NCBI GenBank assembly: GCA_934157035.1
Contig: CAKPHG010000008.1
Location: forward strand, 1-43,989
Direction: 5' to 3'
DNA: 43,989 nucleotides
Source: an uncultured Clostridia bacterium
GTDB lineage: Bacteria > Bacillota > Clostridia > TANB77 > CAG-508
Position numbers and translations under genes: made by a program. The notes beneath the pieces were generated by a model. The model did not search any database and was not told the DNA's origin. It saw nothing but the letters and a program-made list of their open reading frames with translations. Shown here one piece after another: positions 1-7,261 of this stretch (position 1 is its first letter; each line of letters begins with the position of its first letter).

Positions 1-124
1 TCGGTTTTGTTTAAAACCTACATACAAATCTTTTTTGAGTTTTAGCTCTAAATAAATTTTGGTTTTGTTTGTTTTTTGGTAGTACTTTTTACTACCGCTT
101 GGTTTCTTCAAAGGTTTGTTTATT

Positions 125-142
125 GTTTACTTTTCAATGTAC
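125..142 (-). promoter_or_regulatory. boxA-like rRNA antitermination element
   Basis: The minus strand reads GTACATTGAAAAGTAAAC. This resembles the leader/spacer element (consensus around CTTTGAAAACT) found upstream of 16S and 23S genes in Firmicutes, where NusB/NusE-type antitermination complexes load. It lies 34 bases downstream of the -10 box at 176-181, the expected position in an rRNA leader. Identification is by similarity to the remembered consensus only. Confidence 0.5.
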
Positions 143-175
143 TTTTGTTACAATTTTAATCGTGTAACAGATTGT

Positions 176-204
176 ATTGTACTACTTTTTAAAATATATG
201 TCAA
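176..204 (-). promoter_or_regulatory. Strong sigma-A promoter, likely rrn P1
   Basis: On the minus strand, a perfect -35 TTGACA (204-199) is separated by exactly 17 bases from a -10 TACAAT (181-176). Upstream DNA is extremely A/T-rich, as for an UP element. It reads toward the left edge into the boxA-like sequence at 125-142. Confidence 0.7.
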
Positions 205-350
205 TACTTTTTTCTAAAAAATTCAAAAATATTTTTTAGGGCAAAATAATAAACTAGTAATCTCTTTTTAATGTTTAATTTGTTTGCATTTGTTACTAAT
301 TTAATATATTGAAATATATATATTTTTCTTAAGTTATTTAGTACTTAATT

Positions 351-379
351 ATAATAACATATTGTGTTTTTAAAGTCAA
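351..379 (-). promoter_or_regulatory. Second upstream sigma-A promoter, likely rrn P2
   Basis: On the minus strand, TTGACT (379-374), a 17-base spacer and TATTAT (356-351). It lies 175 bp upstream of the stronger promoter and has the same direction. Tandem promoters are usual for Firmicutes rRNA operons. Confidence 0.5.
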
Positions 380-498
380 TACATTTTTTAAATTTTTTGT
401 CGATTTTTTGTGTTTATTTTTTTCTTCCTGTTACTTATTTAATATTAACATATTTCTTTCTTAATTTCAAGTATCTTTTTATAGTAATTTCTTCCATT

Positions 499-733
499 TT
501 ATATTTCTACTAATATAATATCATCTCCGATACATTTTATATGTTGCCACGGTATCACAATATCATTTGCACTTGAAAATACATTTAATATTTTATTATT
601 GCCTGGAACTATTATTGAGGTAATTGTCCCACTTTCTAAATCTGCACAAACATCTTGAACAAATCCGAAGTCTTCTTCCATCTTTTATGTTTATGACTTC
701 TTTATGTTTAAAATCTAATCCTTTCGCTCCCAT
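499..733 (-). CDS. YlmC/YmxH-family PRC-barrel protein, with +1 frameshift
   Basis: Small PRC-barrel protein of the YlmC/YmxH sporulation family, usually about 80-90 residues. Its place directly downstream of sigG matches B. subtilis, where ylmA and ylmC follow sigG; ylmA is absent here. The C-terminal frame contains the family-typical IPWQHIKCIGDDIILVE. The N-terminal part (FKHKEVINIKDGRRL) lies in a different frame that starts with ATG at 733 behind a good GAGGAAGG ribosome site. The two parts join as RRL-GFVQD only if one extra base (C at about 667, in CTT-C-GGA) is skipped. The span is 235 nt, that is 78 codons plus one base. A conventional caller would start at 681, giving 60 residues without the conserved N-terminus. 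Sequencing indel, real mutation and +1 recoding are all possible. The molecular function of the family is not well defined. Confidence 0.75.
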
Positions 734-796
734 TCTTTTTTCCTTCCTCTTTATTAATATATGTCTGTTATCTTATTTATATTACATACATAAGAT

Positions 797-842
797 AATA
801 GAAGTCAAAAAAGAATTAAAATTCTATATTTTGACTTCTATT
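797..842. terminator. Long hairpin downstream of sigG
   Basis: A perfect 14-bp inverted repeat (arms 797-810 and 829-842) has a second small hairpin in its loop (AGAATT/AATTCT). It lies immediately after the sigG stop. The run of T follows on the plus strand (841-846), so it has the best terminator shape for plus-strand transcripts. For sigG it is a strong hairpin without an obvious U-tract. Confidence 0.6.
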
Positions 843-844
843 TT

Positions 845-1618
845 TTATTTGTATGTCTTTCTTATGTGCTCTATTGCACTTTTTTCAAGCCTTGATACTT
901 GAGCTTGTGAAATTCCTATTTCATCCGCTACTTCTACTTGAGTTCTTCCTTCAAAAAATCTTTTATTAATTATCATTTTTTCCTTCTCATTTAGCTTTTT
1001 CATTGATTCTAATATTGTTATATTTTCTATCCATGACTCATCTGTGTTTTTATTGTCTTTTACTTGGTCCATAATGCATAAGTTTTCTGTATTATCTCCA
1101 TGTGCTGGTTCATGTAATGATATAGGCTCTTGTATAGCATCTAAGCTAAATACTACTTCTTCTTTTTCTATTCCTAGTTGTTTTGCTATTTCTTCTATAG
1201 TTGGCTCTTTTTGTGTTTCCTTAATAATTTTCTCTTTTATATTTAATACTTTATATGCTGTATCTCTTACTGATCTACTTACCCTTACCATATTATTATC
1301 TCTTAAATATCTTCTTATTTCTCCAACTATCATTGGTACTGCATAAGTACTAAATTGTACATTTTGACTTAAATCAAAATTATCCATAGCTTTTATTAAC
1401 CCTATACATCCTACTTGAAATAAATCATCTGCATTTTCACCTCTACTGTAAAATCTTTTTATTACACTTAATACTAATCTTAAGTTTCCATTTATAAATT
1501 GTTCTCTTGCTTCTTTTTCTCCGTTTTTTATTTTTATTAGTAGTTCTTTTTTTTCTTCTGGACTTAGTAGTGGTATTTTTGAAGTATCTACTCCACATAT
1601 TTCTACTTTGTTTCCCAT
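845..1618 (-). CDS. sigG: RNA polymerase sigma-G factor (forespore-specific)
   Basis: Late forespore sigma factor that directs RNA polymerase to spore-maturation genes after engulfment. The 257-residue length is typical. The N-terminus (NKVEICGVDTSKIPLL) is a SigG hallmark. Region 2 contains DDLFQVGCIGLIKAMDNFD (about 65-83), with the region 2.4 segment EIRRYLRDNNMVRVSR after it. Region 4 ends with the helix-turn-helix EVADEIGISQAQVSRLEK. The ATG at 1618 follows AAAGGAGT with five bases between. It normally lies straight after sigE; here a 197-residue gene with its own terminator separates them, so read-through from sigE should be weak. The ribosome site can pair with an upstream complement (1658-1665), which suggests translational control. 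A TGAATA element upstream resembles a sigma-G -35, but I see no good matching -10. Confidence 0.96.
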   Translation of the reverse strand: MGNKVEICGVDTSKIPLLSPEEKKELLIKIKNGEKEAREQFINGNLRLVLSVIKRFYSRGENADDLFQVGCIGLIKAMDNFDLSQNVQFSTYAVPMIVGEIRRYLRDNNMVRVSRSVRDTAYKVLNIKEKIIKETQKEPTIEEIAKQLGIEKEEVVFSLDAIQEPISLHEPAHGDNTENLCIMDQVKDNKNTDESWIENITILESMKKLNEKEKMIINKRFFEGRTQVEVADEIGISQAQVSRLEKSAIEHIRKTYK

Positions 1619-1623
1619 AAAAA

Positions 1624-1665
1624 ACTCCTTTTTATTGATGTTATTTTCATTATTTCCAAAGGAGT
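1624..1665 (-). promoter_or_regulatory. sigG Shine-Dalgarno-sequestering hairpin
   Basis: The sigG ribosome site AAAGGAGT (minus strand 1631-1624) is exactly complementary to ACTCCTTT (1665-1658). This gives an 8-bp stem with a 26-base loop that would bury the whole Shine-Dalgarno. In B. subtilis a leader hairpin that reduces sigG translation has been reported, so this looks like an analogous device. Confidence 0.6.
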
Positions 1666-1725
1666 GCTTTTATATTCAATTATTATTTTTCTTTTTTATT
1701 TTTATAACATAATTTTTATACATAT

Positions 1726-1765
1726 AAAAAGAGAAATACCCTTATTAAAGGGTATTTCTCTTTTT
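1726..1765. terminator. Bidirectional terminator after the inserted gene
   Basis: A perfect 18-bp inverted repeat (1726-1743 and 1748-1765) with a 4-base loop (ATTA). It is rich in A on one side and T on the other, so it works in both directions. On the minus strand it overlaps the stop codon of the 197-residue gene and would insulate sigG from transcription coming through sigE. Confidence 0.9.
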
Positions 1766-2357
1766 AGTTTGTTTTTCTTTTCTTTTTTAACTTTTTAAAA
1801 TAATCCTTTACATTTTCTTTTTGCTCAAGTACTGCATTTTCTACGCTTCTTTTTTCCATTGCATCAACAATTCTGTCTTCTACAATTTTTTCCTCTATTG
1901 CTCTGACAAGAATAATTTCAAATGTTTTTCGGTTCCATCCATATTTAGTTGCAATATCTTTTTTAGAAATGTTAGGATTTTTGGCATATTCTTCAGCAGC
2001 CAACTTTATTTCTTTTGGTGTTGCAAGCATTGCAATGTACTGACACATATGTGTATACATTTTCTCATAATTTGCTTTGCATCTTCCTCCAGAACCTTTG
2101 CTGTGTGATTCGCTATTTGTCTCTGCTTTATTCATAGCCTTAAATACAATTTTTTCTTCTACCAGAGCTGTTTCTATTGTAAATCTTATTATTTCATAAA
2201 AACATCTTTTGCTTATATTGTATTTTTCCACAAAATAACTCCTAGCAAAGTTTGGTTCAGAATTTGCATATTGTTCTGTTATCTTTTTGCAAAAAGAAAC
2301 AAACTCATCATACTTCATTTCTTTTTTTAGCTGTATAAAACTCCGTTTCCTTTCCAT
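1764..2357 (-). CDS. Unknown protein with two repeated HTH-like units
   Basis: I do not recognise a family for this 197-residue protein. It shows two related halves. VEKYNISKRCFYEIIR, followed by an ETALVEEKIVFKAM helix, resembles ATKYGWNRKTFEIILV, followed by an EEKIVEDRIVDAM helix. Each has the look of a helix-turn-helix plus a charged trailing helix, joined by a Ser/Gly-rich linker (SESHSKGSGG). The C-terminus is very lysine-rich (FKKLKKKRKTN), consistent with nucleic-acid binding. It sits between sigE and sigG, which are normally adjacent. It has its own promoter (-35 overlapping the sigE stop), an AGGAGG ribosome site and its own perfect terminator. It uses CGG/CGA arginine codons that neighbouring core genes avoid, which suggests acquisition. 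A regulator is a guess, not a finding. Confidence 0.7.
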   Translation of the reverse strand: MERKRSFIQLKKEMKYDEFVSFCKKITEQYANSEPNFARSYFVEKYNISKRCFYEIIRFTIETALVEEKIVFKAMNKAETNSESHSKGSGGRCKANYEKMYTHMCQYIAMLATPKEIKLAAEEYAKNPNISKKDIATKYGWNRKTFEIILVRAIEEKIVEDRIVDAMEKRSVENAVLEQKENVKDYFKKLKKKRKTN

Positions 2358-2410
2358 AATTTTTCCTCCTACTATTAATGTATGAGTCCGTTTACTGTTA
2401 ACATAAGTTT

Positions 2411-2439
2411 ATTATAGCACTTTTTCTTAATAATGTCTA
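2411..2439 (-). promoter_or_regulatory. Promoter of the inserted HTH-repeat gene
   Basis: TAGACA (2439-2434), a 17-base spacer, then TATAAT (2416-2411) preceded by TGC, which makes an extended -10. The -35 overlaps the stop codon of sigE. The gene is therefore independently transcribed. Confidence 0.65.
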
Positions 2440-3168
2440 TCCTGTTTTACTCATTATTTCTCTTTTCATTTTTCCTATTATTTTCTTTTCTAATCTTGAT
2501 ATGTAACTTTGTGATATTCCAAGCATATCTGCAACCTCTTTTTGTGTTTTTTCATTTCCACTTATAAAACCAAACCTAAGCTCCATTATGTTCTTTTCTC
2601 TGCTATTTAACTTTTCAATAGATGCTTTTAATAAACTTTTATCTACTTCATCTTCTATTCTTCTTGATGTTACATCAGGATCTGTTCCTAATATATCTGA
2701 AAGTAATAATTCATTTCCATCACCATCTTGGTTTAATGGTTCATCTATTGATATTTCACTTTTTATTCTATTGCTTCTTCTTAAATACATTAGTATTTCG
2801 TTTTCTATACATCTAGAAGCATATGTTGCAAGTTTGATTTTTTTGTCTATATTAAATGTATTAACTCCCTTCATCAAACCTATTGTACCTATTGAAATTA
2901 GATCTTCTAATCCCACTCCTGTATTTTCAAACTTTTTTGCTATATATACGACTAATCTTAAATTTCTTTCTACTAATATCTGTCTTGTTTCTAATTTTCC
3001 TTCTTCTAATTCTTTAAGCAGTCTTTCTTCCTCTTCAGGTAACAATGGTGGTGGTAGACTTGCATTTCCCCCTATATAATAGATTTCTAGATTTTCAATA
3101 TCTTCTTCTTTTATCATCTTTGAATATATTGAATTTATACTATTTAGCAGAATTTGTAATATACTCAT
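2437..3168 (-). CDS. sigE: Pro-sigma-E (mother-cell sporulation sigma factor)
   Basis: First mother-cell sigma factor, made as an inactive membrane-bound precursor and cleaved by SpoIIGA. The N-terminal pro-sequence (about residues 1-30, hydrophobic MSILQILLNSINSIYSK) leads into YYIGGNASLPPPLLPEEEE, very like the B. subtilis cleavage region. Region 2 has LEDLISIGTIGLMKGVNTF, and the C-terminal HTH is KEVADMLGISQSYISRLEK. A GTG at 3177 is in frame, but its ribosome site would overlap it. AAGGGAG lies eight bases before the ATG at 3168, so I chose that start (243 residues). It overlaps the spoIIGA 3' end by 29 bases, implying translational coupling of precursor and protease. Confidence 0.95.
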   Translation of the reverse strand: MSILQILLNSINSIYSKMIKEEDIENLEIYYIGGNASLPPPLLPEEEERLLKELEEGKLETRQILVERNLRLVVYIAKKFENTGVGLEDLISIGTIGLMKGVNTFNIDKKIKLATYASRCIENEILMYLRRSNRIKSEISIDEPLNQDGDGNELLLSDILGTDPDVTSRRIEDEVDKSLLKASIEKLNSREKNIMELRFGFISGNEKTQKEVADMLGISQSYISRLEKKIIGKMKREIMSKTG

Positions 3169-4072
3169 TGTTTTCACTCCCTTCTAAAATATCAATTCCT
3201 ATTAATGCTGAGTATGTTTCTTTCTTACTTAATTTTGAATCGTATATTCCTACTATCACATTGTTTATTATTTTACTTGTTTCATCTATTTCTATTTTAA
3301 CTTTATTTACTTTAAATCCTAATAGTAACCCATTTTCTTTTCCTATAGTTTTAAATGGAATTACCCTAAATTTTGTTATGTATTTCATACTTTCGTTTTC
3401 ATATAATTCTTTTGGCATATCACCCCCTACTATATTTGACAAATTATCTAATATTATATTAGGAAATATATCTTTTAATTTATCTTTTTCTACTATTATT
3501 ACTGGGCTATTAGTTATTGGATCTTTTAACATATTTCCTGTGTCTAATATTGCAATCATTTCAAGGCACTTATCCTCTATATATATGCAAATATTACAGA
3601 ATATATCTTTTTTAGTTAGTTTTATCTTTATGAATTTTAATGCAACTACCAATATTGTAAATCCCACAATTCCACCAAGAACAGCTATTTTTAAAGGATA
3701 TGTTCCTACATATACTCCATTTTTCATTAATATTTCTTGTGGCTTTATGAAATATAAAAGTGCAAAAGCAGTTCCCCCAAATACAAAAGATACTAAATAG
3801 AAAAATATTATATCTTTAGTTAATTCTTTTATATTTTTAGGTTTGTATGCTATATATACCATTACTATTGATAATATAAATTTGCATATTATGTTTGAAT
3901 ATATTTGTAGAATTTGAACATATGCAAGTATTGAGTATATTCCACCTATTAATGCAGATATTATTAATCTTATATGTTTTACTTTCTTTTTTAAGACATA
4001 TGCACTTGCAAAAAATATAATATAGTTCATGCATAAGTTTTCTACTAATACAACATCTAAGTATATCGTCAT
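3140..4072 (-). CDS. spoIIGA: Sporulation sigma-E processing peptidase SpoIIGA
   Basis: Membrane aspartic protease that removes the pro-sequence of SigE in response to a forespore signal. The 310 residues fall into an N-terminal part with about five membrane segments (residues 5-145) and a C-terminal cytoplasmic protease domain. The catalytic motif AILDTGNMLKDP has its aspartate at residue 177. A conserved loop, VIPFKTIG, follows. The order spoIIGA-sigE matches the B. subtilis spoIIG operon, and the gene starts downstream of a ftsZ terminator. The start at 4072 has only a weak ribosome site (GAAAGATG). Confidence 0.93.
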   Translation of the reverse strand: MTIYLDVVLVENLCMNYIIFFASAYVLKKKVKHIRLIISALIGGIYSILAYVQILQIYSNIICKFILSIVMVYIAYKPKNIKELTKDIIFFYLVSFVFGGTAFALLYFIKPQEILMKNGVYVGTYPLKIAVLGGIVGFTILVVALKFIKIKLTKKDIFCNICIYIEDKCLEMIAILDTGNMLKDPITNSPVIIVEKDKLKDIFPNIILDNLSNIVGGDMPKELYENESMKYITKFRVIPFKTIGKENGLLLGFKVNKVKIEIDETSKIINNVIVGIYDSKLSKKETYSALIGIDILEGSENNEYITNSAK

Positions 4073-4153
4073 AAAATCATCTTTCTTTTTTTTATTTTGT
4101 AGCTATTATTTTACTACGCTCAATTTAATTTTTTTGTCATTTCTTGAACACGA

Positions 4154-4193
4154 AAAAAAGAAATAATCTACTTTTTTAGATTATTTCTTTTTT
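4154..4193. terminator. ftsZ terminator
   Basis: A perfect 17-bp inverted repeat (4154-4170 and 4177-4193) with a 6-base loop, flanked by A-run and T-run, downstream of ftsZ. It separates the division operon from spoIIGA-sigE and can act in both directions. Confidence 0.9.
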
Positions 4194-4232
4194 CTAATTT
4201 TATTTTTCCGTTTTTTCTTATAAATTTTGACT

Positions 4233-5351
4233 TTATTTTATTCCTTTAGATTTTCTTAAAAAAGAAGGAATGTCTAAATCGTTTGATGAATTTGAATTAT
4301 CTATTGGTGCTGGAATAGAATTTATTTTTTCTCCCCAAGCTTTATCTACTATACTATTTATATTATTCATAGATGGAATTTCATTTGCTTTCTCAAATCC
4401 AGTTGCAATAACAGTAATAACTATATCTTCGTCTAATGTTTCGTCTATAACTGCACCAAAGATAATATTTGCTTCTGGATCTACACTTCTTTGTACTAAT
4501 TCTGCTGCTGTGTTTACTTCGTGTAATCCTAAGTTTGGACCACCAGTAATATTGATAATAACTCCTCTTGCTCCTTCTATTGATGTTTCTAGTAATGGAC
4601 TTTGTACAGCTTGTTTTGCTGCATCTTCTGCTCTGTTTTCTCCAGAAGCTCTACCAATACCCATATGAGCCATACCTGTATTTAACATTATTGTTTTTAC
4701 ATCTGCAAAGTCTAAGTTTACTAATCCTGGAATTGCAATTAAGTCTGATATACCTTGTACACCTTGTCTTAATACATCGTCTGCCATTTTGAATGCTTCT
4801 ACTATTGAAGTTTTTCTATCTATTATTTGTAATAGTTTGTCGTTTGGTATAACAACTAATGTATCTACTTTTCCTTTTAAGCTTTCTACACCACGATCAG
4901 CTTGTGATAAACGTTTCTTTCCTTCAAATGTAAATGGCTTTGTAACAACTCCTATTGTTAATATTCCCATTTCTTTAGCACATGCTGCAACGATTGGAGC
5001 TGCACCTGTTCCAGTTCCTCCACCCATTCCAGCAGTAACAAATACCATATCTGCTCCGCGTAATGCTTCTGCTATTTCTGTTTTGCTTTCTTCTGCTGCT
5101 TGAGCTCCGATGTCAGGGTTTGCACCTGCACCTAAACCTCTTGTTATTTTTTCTCCTATTTGAATTTTTGTTGATGCTTTTGATAAAAGTAAAGCTTGTC
5201 TATCTGTATTTACTGCTATAAAGTCTACTCCTTTTATTCCAGAGTCTACCATTCTATTTACGGCATTATTTCCAGCTCCTCCAACACCTATTACTTTTAT
5301 TGTAGCAGCTCCATCTAACATTGTATTTTCATCTACGTTATCCATTAACAT
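4233..5351 (-). CDS. ftsZ: Cell division protein FtsZ
   Basis: Tubulin-like GTPase that polymerises into the cytokinetic Z-ring. The nucleotide-binding N-terminal domain shows GVGGAGNNAVNRM (residues 22-34) and the GTP signature GGGTGTGAAP (110-119). The T7 synergy loop NLDFADVKTIM supplies the catalytic aspartate. The extreme C-terminus DIPSFLRK is the conserved tail that binds FtsA and other partners. The length of 372 is normal. ATG 5351 follows AAAGGAGG by five bases; an ATG two codons later is less well placed. Only 91 bases separate it from ftsA, so the pair forms an operon ending at the hairpin at 4154-4193. Confidence 0.98.
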   Translation of the reverse strand: MLMDNVDENTMLDGAATIKVIGVGGAGNNAVNRMVDSGIKGVDFIAVNTDRQALLLSKASTKIQIGEKITRGLGAGANPDIGAQAAEESKTEIAEALRGADMVFVTAGMGGGTGTGAAPIVAACAKEMGILTIGVVTKPFTFEGKKRLSQADRGVESLKGKVDTLVVIPNDKLLQIIDRKTSIVEAFKMADDVLRQGVQGISDLIAIPGLVNLDFADVKTIMLNTGMAHMGIGRASGENRAEDAAKQAVQSPLLETSIEGARGVIINITGGPNLGLHEVNTAAELVQRSVDPEANIIFGAVIDETLDEDIVITVIATGFEKANEIPSMNNINSIVDKAWGEKINSIPAPIDNSNSSNDLDIPSFLRKSKGIK

Positions 5352-5442
5352 ATTATTTCCTCCTTTATATTTTAAAGATATCTTATTTTTTTATATTTAT
5401 TATTAATAACTTTATTATAATTGAATATTTCTAAATTATTAA

Positions 5443-6672
5443 TTATGTATAAAAGAATTCTTTAATTCTTTCCCATATTGTATACATTATGCTTTCTTTT
5501 GAATTTGAATCTATTGTACTAGATACTGTCTTAGCAAAAGGTCTTGCTGCAATATATCTTACCAATGAATATGCTGTTCTATACTCTGGTCTTACTGTGC
5601 TTATTAATCTTCCCGTTGATATTTTTACTGGTATATTTAGTATTACTTTTCCTGCAACATCACTCTTATTTATATTAGTTATACCTTGTCCAGTTAATAT
5701 TACATTGTTTATTCTTTGTTTAATTCCTTGGTTTATAATATCTTTATTTACCAATGAAAAAATTTCTTCTATTCTGGCTTCTATTATTTCTATTAATTCT
5801 GAACTTTTTATTGCTTTTGTTTTACTGTCTCCACGGTATGTATTTAATATAATTTCATTATCATTATCTATATAAGATTTCATTGCTAGACCATATTGTC
5901 TTTTTAATTTGTCTGCTTCTTCCTCTTCTATATTTAATACTAATGCTATATCTGATGTTATAATATCTCCACCAAGTGGTATTGTATTTGTATATATGAA
6001 ACCATTTCCTTCAAATACACCTAAATCTGTGTTTCCAGCTCCTATATCTAATAACATTACACTATCATTCATTTCATTATTATCTAGCATTACATTTCTT
6101 TCTGCTAAACTTACTGGAACAAAGCCATCTACTTCTAAACCTGCTTTTTTAAAGATATTAACTATCTGCTTAACATACTCTTTATCTGCTAATATTACTT
6201 GTGCATTAAGGCTAAAATATGTACTTAAGCTTCCTACTGGGTCAAAAACTACTTTTCCATTATCTAAAATGAACTTATCTGTTACTATGTCTATTATGAT
6301 TTTTCCTTCTGGAACCTCTACATCTTTTACTTGCATTATTGCTGAAGATACATCTTTTGTTGATATTCCTGCATATTTATCTTTTGCTTCCTTTACAACA
6401 CTATTTTGTACTATTGTTACATACTTTCCTGGAATAGTTACATAAGCTGAATGAATTTTTAAGTCTGTTTCATTTTCTGCTTCTTCTATAACCTTGTGTA
6501 TAGCTAAAGCAATGTCTTCTTCGTCTATTATTTTAGACTTTTTTATTCCATTACATTTATGGCTTGTGTTGCAAGTAACTTCAATTTGATTAAAATTATT
6601 GACTTCCCCTACTACTAGACTAACCTTAGAAGTACCGATGTCAATTCCTACAATAATATCTCCGATAGCCAA
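5443..6672 (-). CDS. ftsA: Cell division protein FtsA
   Basis: Actin-like ATPase that tethers FtsZ filaments to the membrane. The phosphate-1 motif VGIDIGTSKVSLVVGE lies near the N-terminus, and the phosphate-2 region is MLLDIGAGNTDLGVFEGN. The C-terminal amphipathic helix (MYTIWERIKEFFYT) is the membrane-targeting sequence. An ATG at 6687 is in frame, but the strong site GGAGGAG lies after it and six bases before a TTG at 6672, so I call TTG as the start (409 residues, beginning MAIGDIIVG). The gene has its own promoter with helically phased A-tracts upstream. Confidence 0.95.
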   Translation of the reverse strand: MAIGDIIVGIDIGTSKVSLVVGEVNNFNQIEVTCNTSHKCNGIKKSKIIDEEDIALAIHKVIEEAENETDLKIHSAYVTIPGKYVTIVQNSVVKEAKDKYAGISTKDVSSAIMQVKDVEVPEGKIIIDIVTDKFILDNGKVVFDPVGSLSTYFSLNAQVILADKEYVKQIVNIFKKAGLEVDGFVPVSLAERNVMLDNNEMNDSVMLLDIGAGNTDLGVFEGNGFIYTNTIPLGGDIITSDIALVLNIEEEEADKLKRQYGLAMKSYIDNDNEIILNTYRGDSKTKAIKSSELIEIIEARIEEIFSLVNKDIINQGIKQRINNVILTGQGITNINKSDVAGKVILNIPVKISTGRLISTVRPEYRTAYSLVRYIAARPFAKTVSSTIDSNSKESIMYTIWERIKEFFYT

Positions 6673-6712
6673 AGTTAACTCCTCCATTTTTTATTTAAAT
6701 TATTTCCAACTA

Positions 6713-6741
6713 AGAATATAATATTTCACAAAAAAAGTCAA
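6713..6741 (-). promoter_or_regulatory. ftsA-ftsZ promoter
   Basis: TTGACT (6741-6736), a 17-base spacer and TATTCT (6718-6713), just upstream of ftsA in the gap after sbp. The phased A-tract repeat at 6756-6787 lies right behind the -35. Confidence 0.55.
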
Positions 6742-6755
6742 TAGAATTTGTTATA

Positions 6756-6787
6756 TTTTTGTAATATTTTTGTAATGTTTTTGTAAT
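6756..6787 (-). repeat. Three 11-bp-spaced ATTACAAAAA repeats
   Basis: On the minus strand ATTACAAAAA occurs three times, at 6787-6778, 6776-6767 and 6765-6756, each 11 bases apart, close to one helical turn. The last copy ends 14 bp before the -35 of the ftsA promoter. Phased A-tracts bend DNA, so this could be an UP-like or curved activator region, or an operator. Confidence 0.7.
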
Positions 6788-6862
6788 AATGTCGTTATTT
6801 GTTTTTTTATGTAAATTATATAACAATTTCTATCAACTTTTTTCTCTAGTATATAATATTTT

Positions 6863-7261
6863 TTATTTTTCTTCTTTCTTATTTTCTTTTATTATAGCCT
6901 CTGCTTTTGCTATAATTTTTCTATTTGATAACTTTTCTACATAGTATCTTCTTATTGTTCCTAAATTATTAAACATTCTTCCAACAAATACTACTACTGC
7001 TGCTAAATATATGTCTACATTCAATTTTTGTCCTAAATATGTAAGTAACATAGCTAATATTGCATTAACAAAGAAACCTGATATAAAAATCTTTAAATCA
7101 AAATTTTTGTTTAAACTTGATGTAATTGCTCCAAATACTGAATCTAATGCTGCAATTATAGCAATCGCTAGATATCCTGAATATGTATATGGAATAGTTG
7201 GAATATTTACTCCTATAAGAGCCCCTATTATACATCCTATTATAATTGCAATTAGTATCAT
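6863..7261 (-). CDS. sbp: Small basic protein Sbp (DUF1290)
   Basis: Membrane protein of the small basic family that precedes ftsA in Firmicutes dcw clusters. It has 132 residues with about three or four hydrophobic segments (2-20, 30-48, 58-78, 85-95) and a basic, charged C-terminal tail (KLSNRKIIAKAEAIIKENKKEEK is the tail region; only its character matters here). The ATG overlaps the stop of the preceding DUF881 gene in an ATGA arrangement, with AGGAGG upstream, so the two are translationally coupled. The biochemical role of the family is not established; context ties it to division or envelope assembly. Confidence 0.9.
   Translation of the reverse strand: MILIAIIIGCIIGALIGVNIPTIPYTYSGYLAIAIIAALDSVFGAITSSLNKNFDLKIFISGFFVNAILAMLLTYLGQKLNVDIYLAAVVVFVGRMFNNLGTIRRYYVEKLSNRKIIAKAEAIIKENKKEEK

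Larger units (their letters stand above)
1..498. other. Gene-free AT-rich region: probable rRNA operon leader
   Basis: No convincing protein gene is visible here. On the minus strand there are two sigma-A type promoters, at 351-379 and 176-204, followed by a short hairpin (GTTACA/TGTAAC at about 148-169). A box resembling the TTTGAAAACTAAAC boxA-like element of Firmicutes rRNA leaders follows at 125-142. A second hairpin (GGTAGTA/TACTACC, 78-96) has no U-run, so it is not an obvious terminator. The arrangement points leftwards and suggests that a 16S or 23S rRNA gene begins just beyond base 1. The rRNA itself is not in the window, so this is an inference. Confidence 0.6.

Noticed and set aside
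78..96. Terminator in the left-edge region
   Set aside because: The GGTAGTA/TACTACC hairpin has no U-run on either strand; it fits a leader hairpin better.
1660..1700. Sigma-G/sigma-F promoter for sigG
   Set aside because: A TGAATA resembles the -35, but no CATACTA-like -10 is found at the right distance.
3166..3177. GTG at 3177 as the sigE start
   Set aside because: The ribosome site AAGGGAG overlaps it; the ATG at 3168 has proper spacing.
3045..3800. Long plus-strand ORF of 251 codons
   Set aside because: It is the complement of spoIIGA and sigE, has poor amino-acid make-up and no ribosome site. The other large plus-strand ORFs over core genes are rejected for the same reason.
6756..6787. 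CRISPR or larger tandem array
   Set aside because: Only three 10-base units without spacers; a promoter-linked A-tract repeat is the better reading.
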